Position numbers and translations under genes: made by a program
Source of the DNA: Gryganskiella cystojenkinii
Taxonomy: Eukaryota > Mortierellomycota > Mortierellomycetes > Mortierellales > Mortierellaceae
Length of the DNA stretch: 21,425 nucleotides
NCBI GenBank assembly: GCA_015852425.1
Contig: JAAAIG010000675.1
Location: forward strand, 1-21,425
Direction: 5' to 3'
In this document: in pieces, positions 10,501 to 19,478 of the stretch
How positions within the stretch are numbered: the first letter of the stretch is position 1
Layout: every line of letters starts with the position of its first letter
The notes under the pieces: model-generated
What the model was told of the DNA's origin: nothing
Databases searched by the model: none
Seen by the model: only the letters and a program-made list of their open reading frames with translations

Positions 10501-11071
10501 GCAGGTTCATCAACCCTCGCCTCAACAGTTCCAACAGCCCTCATCTCAATTTTATCACCAGGAACAATTACAACAGCAACAATACCCGGGCAGTTTGCAC
10601 CATCACCAACAACAACAGTACTATCACCAGCAGCAGCAACAACAACAACATCAGCAGCATCACAGAGAGAGGACCCATTCTGGAAACCAACCCTTGCATC
10701 CGATTCCTGGCAATGACCAACAGCAGCAGGCTCCACCGCAACAACAAGAGCAACGTCAAACGATGGAGGAGTACCTCCAGGCGCTCGAAACTCTGACGGA
10801 CATGTTCCCATCCTGTGAACGTCAAGTCTGCGATGTGATCTTGCAGGCGAACGACGGTCGACTCAGCCCTAGTATCGATACGCTCTTGGAGATTTCGTCC
10901 GCGACTGATGTAGGAGGTCAACCTTTGCCTTCAAATCCAGAGAATGCTCTGAGAGAGTCTGAACTTCAACGGAGCCAAAACCAAGCCCAAGATGAAGATG
11001 GCGAAGAAGAGGAGGTTCCTGTGACGAATCTGTTGGATCTGAATCCTGTTGAACAGAAAAAACAGACGTGA
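7455..11071 (+). CDS. VPS9: Vps9-type Rab5 guanine nucleotide exchange factor (VPS9 + CUE)
   Basis: Promotes GDP/GTP exchange on Rab5-class GTPases (Vps21/Ypt51) in endosomal and vacuolar sorting. I derive eight exons: 7455-7774, 7913-8575, 8676-8748, 8867-8979, 9087-9232, 9323-9400, 9487-9595 and 9682-11071. Every junction keeps frame, giving about 963 residues. The N-terminal third is disordered. A helical bundle and VPS9 domain follow at about 304-525, with the hallmark stretches PFDFHKFLEQMRHR, TFLPILIYVVLRSNPP and YISRFRNPDKL-x4-GYY. The conserved catalytic Asp (about 478) and Tyr (518 or 519) are present. A Gln/His-rich linker (about 730-860) leads to a CUE ubiquitin-binding domain at 865-910 with its MFP (875-877) and a Leu-Leu (902-903). 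The last intron could use acceptor 9699, but 9681 restores the conserved YISRFR. The protein is about twice as long as yeast Vps9 because of disordered insertions. Family assignment is secure; the start is less so (7320 is possible). Confidence 0.93.
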
Positions 11072-11111
11072 GCTTCAGTACAAAGCTATATAAAGCATAC
11101 TCTTTGTAAGG

Positions 11112-11189
11112 CCGGTACGAAAGCAATAGTATCCCAAAGGGTTGAGGTGACCGGTACGAAAGCAATAGTATCCCAAAGGGTTGAGGTGA
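11112..11189 (+). repeat. Perfect tandem duplication, 2 x 39 bases
   Basis: Copy 1 is 11112-11150 and copy 2 is 11151-11189. They are identical and directly abutting, each beginning CCGGTACGAAAGC and ending GGTTGAGGTGA. They lie 40 bases after the VPS9 stop, so in its 3' UTR or terminator region. Confidence 0.95.
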
Positions 11190-11518
11190 CTCCACTCTGT
11201 GATTTACAATCCAGCAGCTTTGTGAGCAAGAACCCTGTATCATCTCTTTTTTCCATGCTCTTTCCTTTTTTTTTTTGGACGAGATAATGTTTTTTTTATC
11301 AGGTTCAACTTTATTCGATGGCGGTTATTTACAAAGGTGTGTGAGGGAAAGGAGGTAGAAAGATCAGTCAAAGGAACCGGAAACGCGAAGGGGTACTCTC
11401 AGGCAACATCGGACACATGATCAGGTCGATCTTTGGGTGGGGGGGTTTCGGTGTGAGGAGTGGTGAAGAGAGGTGAGGGAACCAGCAATGTCGAATGACC
11501 ACAGATTCCTTCTTTTCT

Positions 11519-12662
11519 TTACTTGGACTTGTGGCTGCGAGCAGAAGATGTCGTGCTCTTGTTGCTGTAGTCTTCCTCGTTGAGGGCATGAACGGGTGCG
11601 TTATCCCGCTTGAGAACGCTACGAGATTCGACCATGCGAATAGCATCCGAGGCGTGTTGACTCATGCCCGAATCCTGTCTTGCTTGTTTCTCAACCTAAC
11701 AGTACAAACGGGAGAAAAAAAAAGAGAGATGGAAGGAGAGATATCAGTATCTTGCATGAACAGACAGGGGACGTCTTTCTCTTCTAGGGTTATTTCGCAC
11801 AGTGGGAATAAAAGGGGTGGGGCTTTTCTTTTTGTACGCCTGTTGCTGTGTAACCAAAAAAAAGGACGATCCAAATGTCGACTAGGAGCGAACTGTTTTT
11901 GTGTCCAAAGGGCAGCATGCCTATCCAGGTTTTTACTCGTATTCGTTCTTCACCATTCGCCGTCATGATGACAAAGTAGCGTTTTTTGCTTCCTCATTTG
12001 GGATTTTTTTGAACAGTGTGTGGCCAAAAAATAAATAAAAAAAAGTTGGGAGTGGGCACTAAAATGAAAAAAAAAACCACCAAAAGACATAAACAATAGC
12101 GATGGTCTCTAACCTTCAATTGCTGGCAAAGGGTCGAGACCAGCTCTTGTTGATGTTCCTTGTTCTTGACTGAAGGGTGCAACACATCTGCCTGAACCTG
12201 ATCCACAAGACTCTGTTCAAACGTAGATCCAGAATGCAAATGAGAGGTATCCCCGGCCACTTTAGGCCCTGAGGCTTGTCCTTTACCCCCACTCTGGTTA
12301 TGGTGTTGGTGGTGATTTTGAAACTGATGGTTGGGGGAATCATGATGGTTGTTGCAACTCATGGCTAGACCTAGGTTCATGAGGACTTCGTCTTCAGGGT
12401 TGTCGTATTGTTTTACCTCACGCATGTGGTCCTCTTGCTTCTTCTTCTTGTTGTTGCCTGAAAGTGACTTTGCGGATTGTTCAAGCTTATCGGCCGTCTT
12501 CTTGGCAGCGTTGGACCACGATGACCTGCTAGACATGGACGAGTAACCGCTTGGGTGGACACTGTGAGCGTGGGGGACATGGCCGTTGGTGAGGGCAACA
12601 ATAGGAATACGGGCCATCGAGACTCTTGGAAGAGCCATGGAAACGGTGCGAAGTGTAGACAT
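11519..12662 (-). CDS. Histidine-rich hypothetical protein with a basic, presequence-like N-terminus
   Basis: I do not recognise a family. Two exons: 12662-12114 (183 codons, ending QQLK) and 11695-11519 (58 residues plus TAA), joined in phase 0 across a 418-base intron with donor GTTAGA and acceptor CTGTTAG, giving 241 residues. Residues 1-30 are rich in Arg, Ser, Ala and Leu with no acidic residue, which could be a mitochondrial presequence. A Lys-rich patch sits near 72-75, a His/Asn/Gln-rich stretch at about 104-123, and a likely helical region at about 161-215 (KEHQQELVSTLCQQLKVEKQ). The C-terminus is Ser/Lys-rich. The intron is long for this locus, so an additional small exon is possible; a nearer acceptor at about 12058 gives an unconvincing Phe-rich tail. 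The gene converges with VPS9, their stops about 450 bases apart. Exon 1 and its splice are well supported; function is unknown. Confidence 0.65.
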
Positions 12663-13622
12663 TGTGGTATGAAAGTTGTGTGTGGTGTGTGGTGTGCGGT
12701 GTGCGGGGAAAGAGAGATGAAAAAAGTGTGGAGATAAGGAAACGTTGAGCGTGAGAGTGAAAAAGAGTGGCGGTTGGAATGGAATTGGAGAAGAGGGAAA
12801 AGATTAAGGAAAAAAAAGTCAGGACAGGAGAAAGGAGGCCAAGAAAAAAAGGGTCCTGCCTTTTATTCAATTGGGTGCAGAGAAAGAAAGGGCACGCGTC
12901 CCAACTTGTCTCACCATGCGAATCCTTTTTCAGTCATCACGGGAATGAGACTCGATTTTTTTTTTTTTCATGTTCGTGATTAAGATTTTCTTTTCTTTTT
13001 CTGGATTCGAGGTCGCCCTGGACACAGAAGGGGACCCGAGCTAGGACGATGATCGCATTACAACAAGGCCATTTCTTTTTAGTTTGGTAAAAAAAAAAGT
13101 CGGTACGCGTTTCGTTTGGTCCATCAAAAGTTAGAATGAGAAAGGAGAGAAGGAAAAAAAAAAAAGTGAACGAACGCGCTTGTGTTGTTTTAGGTTTGGT
13201 TACTTTGGAATGGTGCAACAGACCAACCAACGGTCTTCACATGTTGATCCGGGGTAAACTTGGGCGTGTGGAGAATTCGACTGACTCAATTCTGTTCGTG
13301 CAACAAACAAAAAAAAAAAAAGAAGAGATGGACAACCGATCGTGCCCGATGATTCTGAGTGCGTTTGACACGGATACATCCAAATTTGCGCGGTCCCGTC
13401 CTTTTTTTCTTGAACAGGAAGTCTCCGGGGTAAGGTTACCTTCATATGAAAAACAAGTGAGCGAGATGATCCAGAATTAAAATTGAAAATCGATTTGTGA
13501 TGATATCGATGCGATTTTTTTTGGAGTATGTGGTGACTATTTACTAGATCCAACAACTTTCCGCGATCTATTCTCGAGAGCTCCTGGTTATACTGGATAC
13601 AACCATCGCACTTTCCATCATT
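12663..13622 (-). promoter_or_regulatory. Upstream region of the histidine-rich gene; no other gene seen
   Basis: On the minus strand the first ~50 bases upstream of the start are CACA-rich (TG-repeat-like on the plus strand, 12675-12710), then pyrimidine-rich runs follow, as in the other leaders of this window. The open frames across 12770-13550 on both strands contain homopolymer-encoded Lys or Phe runs and are not supported as genes. Confidence 0.4.
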
Positions 13623-14072
13623 TCATTCCTGGCACTTTGAGCGCCTTCTCTTCTTTGTTCTATCAGCTTTCAACAGCATTGTAACTCCCTTCGGTCTGAC
13701 CATGACCCAGACCGATCCATGAAATCTCGCGTCTGCAATAAACGTGGTCAAGGTTTTGGGGGTCCATTGGAGCACACCGTCAAAGCCTTTGACATCCGCC
13801 ACCACGATCGCCAAATGACCAGGCAAGATGTTTAGGGTGACTACAAAGATTCGCAAACAGTCTCTGTGAGTTTCGATACATCAACCTCAATTCGACTTCA
13901 TCCGACTCTTATTCGATCCGATCCAATTCGATTCTACTGTTGAGAAGGCGCTACCCCATTGAAGAGGCTGAAATCCATTGGACCTTAAGGCCAGACTGGT
14001 CATCCGACGAGAACCGTATTCATCTCCCCTGAGGCTAACAATCTCATCCACATCCCTCCCCGTAGGGAAAAA
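13623..14072 (-). pseudogene. Coding-like remnant or unannotated terminal exons, product unknown
   Basis: One minus-strand frame is open from 14072 to a TGA at 13889-13887. After a second TGA at 13883-13881 it is open again for 85 codons to a TGA at 13625-13623. Codon use in both parts is GC3-rich and gene-like. The first part reads GRDVDEIVSLRGDEYGSRR, the second ILPGHLAIVVADVKG and FHGSVWVMVRPKG, ending in a basic tail (KKRRRS). No good initiator ATG exists for the whole. An intron from GTAGCG (13954) to an AG ending at 13862 (93 bases) would remove both stops and keep the frame, but its donor is weak. So it is either a decayed gene or the last two exons of a real one. I do not recognise the family. 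Confidence 0.3.
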
Positions 14073-14219
14073 TTATCTCTGCGGATGATGACATCGGTAT
14101 GGTATATTGGCCGGTAACACACCAAAGATCACATCGTTCACGAGACTGTGTAAAATCTTCAAAATGGTGTAGAGACATCTGCCCTTTCTTTTATTCTTGG
14201 CACATCGATTCTGTTCTTT

Positions 14220-14227
14220 TATATACA
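14220..14227 (-). promoter_or_regulatory. Pumilio/PUF-type element TGTATATA (minus strand)
   Basis: Read on the minus strand this is a canonical UGUAUAUA octamer, 76 bases past the stop of the OPT transporter gene and so in its likely 3' UTR. It is motif evidence only. Confidence 0.3.
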
Positions 14228-14302
14228 AATATAGAGGGTATGTGGTATCATAAATAAGCTACTATTTCTAGCAAAAATATCATATCCTCCTCCTTTTTTC
14301 TT

Positions 14303-16965
14303 CTAGTTACAGAAGCAAATGCCTTCCTGACATCCGAAGCAAGTCCAAGAGTGTACATTATAGGACTTGAGAATCAAGTTCACAATCGACAATGTTCCCT
14401 CGCCCAACACAAATCCAGACGCGATAATGATCAAAAAGACTCGACCCAGTCGCGCGTACTTGTTCGCTGGGTTCTTTCGACAGAACCCATCCCAAGCGAC
14501 AGAGATACATCCTCCCAAGAAACGAGCCAACGTGAAATTAGGCAAGTTGTACATGCCGATAGCGAATGCGATACCGGACGGGACGTATTGCAACCACCGG
14601 GGTCGCTTCTGTTCCTTGCCATGTTCCTTCTTGGCTGCCGCGACATCGGAGTAGACCGTGGTCAAGATTGTCAAGCCTCCAAACAGTGCCGCGAATCCAA
14701 GGACGAACGGAACAGTGTGCTCTGGAAGTGAGTGACCATTGACCAATCTTGCGAGATCCAGCCAGACCTTGGCCGTCGGGACTGCGAATTGTGGACCAGG
14801 AAGTTCATACGCACTCGAGTACAACTTGTAAACACCTGTCGAGATAAACACCGAGGCCAACGAACCAATCAACTGTCCCCAGAACTGAGCTTTGGGTGAG
14901 GCCGCCATGAGATGTCCTGTCTTGAGATCCTGCATCAGATCACCGGCCTGTTGCGCTCCAGCCTCCGCGATACCGCCTGCAATCAAATTGGCGACGATTC
15001 CTCCCGGGACGACTCCTGCAAAGACAAACTGAGACACCTTTCCGATACCCGAGACAGGGTTCAAGTCCGTCGATCCCAAGGCACGGACGCCGAGGACAGA
15101 GAGTAAGGATCCAAGGACGAGGGCCAAGACGGTTGCATACACAGGCATATGTTGGTCATGGAAAACGACCCAAATCAAGACTAGACACAGTGCGGAAGAA
15201 AGAATCAAACCACAGACCCAGATCTTGAGTGGGACCAACTGATCAATCGGTGCATTCTCATCCTCATCATTGTCGTCCTCTTCCTCGATCGTATGATCTT
15301 GAGATTCCAGGCCGGACGCAAACGTCCCAGGAGCGAGAAGATGTTTCCTCTCGGCATGTCGAGCGACTCGGATCCTATACCGTCTATGCGCAATCAACGA
15401 TAGGACCACGACACCCAAGAGCGAGACGATCGATTCTGCAATCATGACACCCAACGAGATCCATAGGATCCAACCCCTGGCACCATCCATCGAACTTCCA
15501 ACAGGACCTGCGACCCATTTGTTCAACGTGGCCAAGGGCGAGAGAATACCCCAGCCAACCAAACAACCTAGCAACATGGAAGCCGTCGTGGGGAAACCCA
15601 TAATGACACCCTGACCGATATAGCTGAGTGACGGTGTGAAAAACCATTGCCAAGTGGTTCCGAAAGCAATCGTATTGAACGACAACCAATCAAAGACAGG
15701 GATCGCGGCGATCATAGGGACAAAATACGACAGGACTGTGTAAAGACCCGAGACTGTGAATGACAATCCGAGCGCCAACATGTTCAGACGCCAGTTGTCT
15801 GCTTGGAGGAAAGACTCATCCAGACTGAACTCGCCATCCTCACCGCCAATCTCGATCCGTCCGGCGGATTCATGAGGGGAATGACTGCTGCTTCCTTGGT
15901 CGTCGTAATCGCCATCGGCTGACGAGGCTGGAGACGCATCTAAGGGAACCATCTGCCCCAAAGGTGGTGGTTGAGCTGCCAGGACAGGACTCGTTGATGT
16001 GCTGCGATAGTCCCTATGACGGTTGTTGATGTTGTTGCCACTTACTGGGATGGTCTCCTCCTGATCTCCCACATCCCTACCAGAGCGGCCACGCCTCTGT
16101 CGGAGTTGATTGCTTTCCCTAGTTGCCGTCGCAGTTGAGCTTCCTGGGATATTTCGGGCCAAAGGCGCATTGTGCAGGACGCCGATCATCTGAGCGGTGG
16201 CAGTACCGGAGGGAAAGGGTAGTTTCTCTTGGATAATGACTTGATGTCTAAGAGGGACAGCAATAAAGACACCAAAAAATGCAATCGCAAGGCACCAAAG
16301 GATCATCTGGGTGGCTGTCAAGAAAACAGGTCCTGAGGGGTTGTCCTCTTTTGTCATCATCTGGAGTGCTGGGATGATACCGACGAATCCTGCAGCAAGA
16401 GGCATGGTTCCTGTAGCGACTGCGATCGACTGAAGGACAATGTTCTCTGCAGGACCAAAAGGAACCTTGAGCCAGGGTTCTGCGGCCTTGAAGATGGCAA
16501 AGCCGAGTAAAGACGATTGTAGGGACATCATCGAAATCCAACCTGTTTGGAGACCGAAATACATGTTGGTAAAACATAACAGGGTACCAATGCCGACACC
16601 AACACCGACCGCGCGCCACTAAGAAGAAGCCAAAAAAAAAATAAAAAATAGAAAAGTCCGAGAGGGCCTGAATTAGTAAACAGGGCTGCCAGAGTGTGTG
16701 TCAGACCCAATTGGAGTCAGACCCAAAATTGGAGTCAGCGAAAAAAAAAGGTTTCTTAGTCCAGCAGGGTCATTTTCTTAGTCCAGCAGGGTTAATGCCG
16801 TGCCGTCCGAGAATTGTGCGCAGTGTCGACAGGGAATGAAATGAGACTCACGGTGAAATGTGGAAGATTCTTGTACTTGTCTGCTGGCGACTGTTTGTGC
16901 GGTGGGGGTTGGTCCCCTTGTTCATGAGAGGGGACGGCCGTGTAGGCTGCTGTTGCGGATGCCAT
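14303..16965 (-). CDS. OPT/YSL-family oligopeptide or metal-chelate transporter
   Basis: A polytopic membrane protein of 809 residues in two exons: 16965-16852 (38 codons, MASATAAYTAV to NLPHFT) and 16618-14303, joined in phase 0 across a 233-base intron (donor GTGAGT, acceptor TTCTTAG). The join restores the family's start-of-core LPHFTWRAVGVGVGIGT and then NMYFGLQTGW. Typical OPT/YSL stretches follow: KLPFPSGTATAQM, LNPVSGIGKVSQFVFAG and, at 597-606, GDLMQDLKTG, which is characteristic of YSL-like members. Many hydrophobic segments (roughly 12-16) are visible. Two hydrophilic loops interrupt them: a long disordered one at about 187-316 and an acidic one at about 480-495. The tail carries four clustered cysteines (798, 801, 806, 808). 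The family moves peptides or metal-nicotianamine/siderophore-type complexes by proton symport; the substrate here is unknown. Yeast YGL114W is the closest kind of homologue I can name. Assignment to the superfamily is secure. Confidence 0.92.
16701..16738. repeat. Short imperfect tandem duplication inside the OPT intron
   Basis: The unit TCAGACCCAATTGGAG (16701-16716) is followed by TCAGACCCAAAATTGGAG (16717-16734) and a partial TCAG. The second copy differs only by two extra A. It lies wholly within the intron of the OPT gene. Confidence 0.9.
16752..16792. repeat. Second direct repeat inside the OPT intron, 2 x 19 bases
   Basis: The 19-mer TTTCTTAGTCCAGCAGGGT occurs at 16752-16770 and again, identical, at 16774-16792, separated by CAT (period 22). 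It is unrelated in sequence to the duplication 14 bases away. Confidence 0.9.
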
Positions 16966-18050
16966 ATGCGTTGGCGGTGTGGGTATAACGGTGTTGTTTC
17001 AAATTGGTCTGCTGGCAAGTACAGAAAGAAGAGTGGAGGAGAGAGAGAGAGAGAGAGAGAAGTGAAGCAGAATAAAAGAAAGGGAAAGAGAAGAGAAAGG
17101 TATACAGAGAAAAGAACAAAATGAAAGGAGGATCGTGGAAAGAAAAAAACGAAATGAATTGCAAAGAGAGAAAGAAGCGAGAAAGGAGGTGGAAACAAAA
17201 AGCACGTCAACTCGCAAACTCAAATTGCATACAGCGCCGTATTCCATCCATGCTTCGCACTTGGACAGAAAACCTTGTTGGTCGATTTGTCATTCATTTT
17301 GAATCTCCTTTATTCCTTTTTTCCCACCCTTGTGGATATCTTTTACTCATTATCGCGGCGTTTCCATTTCTTTGTCTTTTTGTTTTGTTTTGTTTGGTCG
17401 ATGATATTTTCATATTTATTCTCTTCAACGGTTAGGGCTTTCAGTTCTCCTTCAAGGCGCTCGGGACAGGACAGACCTTGACCGCTCTGTCTTCTTCTTC
17501 GTGCCATCCTGTCCCCAGACCCTAAAGAATAATTTCTATCGAAATGATAATACGTCAATGGATAAAAAGTCATTGTGCTACTATCCTTCTTTCCTATCCA
17601 TTGTGCAAACAATACCGCGGGGTTCGGTGTCCGCGTCGATGCTCCAGAGAATAACTGAGGCAATCTCGCCCATTTTTTGTTTTCTTCGTTGTTGTTAGCC
17701 ATCACTATACCCTTCTTGTTGTTGCTGCGTTGAGTTGTTCCCTCACCTCGAATGATCCTCCGCCGACGACGGCGCCAACTCTGACCCGCTTCCTTCCCGC
17801 ACCTGACAGTAGCAGTCTTGTTCGAGATTCGGTCATCATTGTCGTCATAAAAGTCAATTTTGGTAAAAGTTGAAAGACTCTTGGCAACGGTGATAATAGT
17901 TGGCGTAGTAGAAGAAATCCTGTAATTGATATTTTTTTTGGTTTTGTTGGTTTTGTGATTGTTGTTGCAGCTGTTGTTGTCGTTTCTTGGCGTACTTCTT
18001 GATCTTGCCTGTATTCTTGAATCATAGAAGGGCAAGCAGACTACGCAGAG
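16966..18050 (-). promoter_or_regulatory. Spacer between the PRL and OPT genes (PRL 3' region and OPT promoter/leader)
   Basis: On the minus strand this holds the PRL 3' UTR and then the OPT promoter. The last ~230 bases before the OPT start are CT-rich on the minus strand and contain a (GA)10 run on the plus strand (17041-17060). A 230-codon minus-strand frame (18035-17343) crosses the spacer. Its Asn/Lys/Arg-rich translation has no domain or start support, so I do not call it. Confidence 0.45.
17041..17060 (+). repeat. (GA)10 microsatellite
   Basis: Ten uninterrupted GA dinucleotides, or CT on the coding strand of the OPT gene, 75 bases upstream of its start, within the leader or promoter. 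Such runs in fungal promoters often form nucleosome-poor DNA; that role is inferred. Confidence 0.85.
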
Positions 18051-19478
18051 TCAAGCCTTGTTCAACCGGAACATCTTGCTGAATCCGTGCTTGACTGCAG
18101 ATCCTGCATCCGAGGCGCCTGATCCAGAATGTCCAGACGAAGACGATCCTGCACCGAGTACATGCTTCAGAATTTTGCCACGCTTGTAGCCATCAATGTA
18201 CTGGATTTGGTTGTTGTTGAAACATCCACGACGGCGGCGACGGATAAACTCGACAGTGTCCAGGTTGGCCATACCGAGTTCAATCATCGCCAAAGCAACC
18301 AGAATCGGGGCACGACCGAGACCGGCTACACAGTGGACAGCGATCGTCGGGGGTGCGATCATATTCTCCTCGTTGTCAGATCCCGTGGGGGAATGCTGGC
18401 AAGATGACGTGCCGTTGCTGCAGTGGGATCGCCGGACGATACGAGAGTCGACGAGCTGGAGCCAGTTCTTAATGATGTTCGTGGGAGGCTAGTCGAGGAA
18501 AGAAAACAATATTAAGGTTGTGGTGAGCAAAGAGAATGTATATTTGATTGATTGCTTGATTTGACTTTGCAAGTCCCCCCTCTGTTCCCCCCCTCGCCAC
18601 CAAAATAAACTGGTCAAAAAAAAAAAAAAAAAAAAGGTCATCGCTCTCGCTCTTTCTCACTCTCCCTGTTGTTGTAGTTGTTTCTCGTTATTGTTTGGCA
18701 CATGCTCTCCCTTTTCACTGTTCCTTCCTCCCTCTCCTTCAGTTCAGTTCTCTCTCCCTTCTTGTCAACAGCCAAAAAGAAAAAAAAACACCTCCTGCAT
18801 TTCGCATCATCTTGTTGTTTTCCTCGCTTGTCTTTGCTATGCAACGCGTCTGTCCACATTGTCGATCTATCAAAGACCATTGGTCAAAGCAAACAACAGA
18901 AACTAAACACAGCCTCTTTCCCCTCTCTTTTCTTCCGTTCTATTTTGCTCTTTCTTATGATGCGGTTCTGCCTTCCTCTCCTATTCCTTGCATATGCCAT
19001 GGTTCAACTTGAAAGAAGCTATTAAGGATTATAATGAACTTACCACTGCGCCGTCTCTGAAGGGCCAGTCGTGGACCTGAATATGCTCGGCCTGGAGCGT
19101 CTCCGCGCGATAAGTGGGTTCACAGCATCGAACCACATCTGTCACATTGTTCCGCTTCAGCTCGGCAAGGTAAAAGGGAAGAGTCGAATCCGTGGGGCAA
19201 TCCAAGATCAAGAATCGAATACCCTTGGTCATTGGTGGCTCGATCAATGTCAGTTGCTTGCCCAGTGGTGCCAAACCGGGGCTACGAGGAGGGGTGGGGA
19301 GTCTCTGAAGGCGGGTCATCATCGTGGCAGAGGCTGCGTGGAGGGTTGCTGGAGGAACAGGGCTGTTGTTCACGACCGTGATCGAAGACGAAGACGAGGT
19401 CGTGTCCGAGGAAGTGGTTCGGAACATGTTGGGTACGCTGTTAGGAGAGGTGATGGTCGAAGCGTGCATGGTGGTCAT
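18051..19478 (-). CDS. PRL/PTP4A-type dual-specificity phosphatase
   Basis: Two exons, 19478-19044 (145 codons, ending WPFRDGAV) and 18488-18051 (145 codons plus TGA), joined in phase 0 across a 555-base intron (donor GTAAGT, acceptor GACTAG), 290 residues. Residues 1-85 are a Ser/Thr-rich disordered extension. The catalytic core follows: C119 in the CEPTY segment, which corresponds to the redox-regulatory Cys of PRLs; general-acid Asp142 in WPFRDG; and the P-loop HCVAGLGRAP with Cys198, Arg204 and the Ala205 that marks PRLs against other PTPs. Then come EFIRRRRRGCFNNNQIQYI, matching the PRL 'FIRxKRRGAFN' segment. A hydrophilic insert at about 165-192 precedes the P-loop. The C-terminus (FSKMFRLNKA) has a basic flavour but no CAAX prenylation box. 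PRLs bind CNNM magnesium transporters and affect growth signalling in animals; the role in this fungus is inferred. A second Met at codon 4 could be the start. Confidence 0.92.
18616..18636 (+). repeat. Homopolymer run of 21 A inside the PRL intron
   Basis: Twenty-one A on the plus strand, T on the coding strand, about 128 bases into the intron from its acceptor side. It is a length-variable tract, too far from the acceptor to be the main polypyrimidine tract. Confidence 0.85.

Noticed and set aside
11495..11968. A 157-codon plus-strand ORF opposite the histidine-rich gene
   Set aside because: It is antisense to exon 2 and the intron of the spliced minus-strand gene and has no features of its own.
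12058..12113. A short 56-base intron option for the histidine-rich gene
   Set aside because: The resulting tail is a Phe/Leu run from T-rich DNA that soon stops. The longer intron gives a 58-residue exon with good codon use.
17343..18035. A 230-codon minus-strand ORF between the PRL and OPT genes
   Set aside because: The translation is Asn/Lys/Arg-rich low complexity with no domain. It starts 16 bases after the PRL stop and covers sequence that should be the PRL 3' UTR and OPT promoter. Likely a chance open frame.
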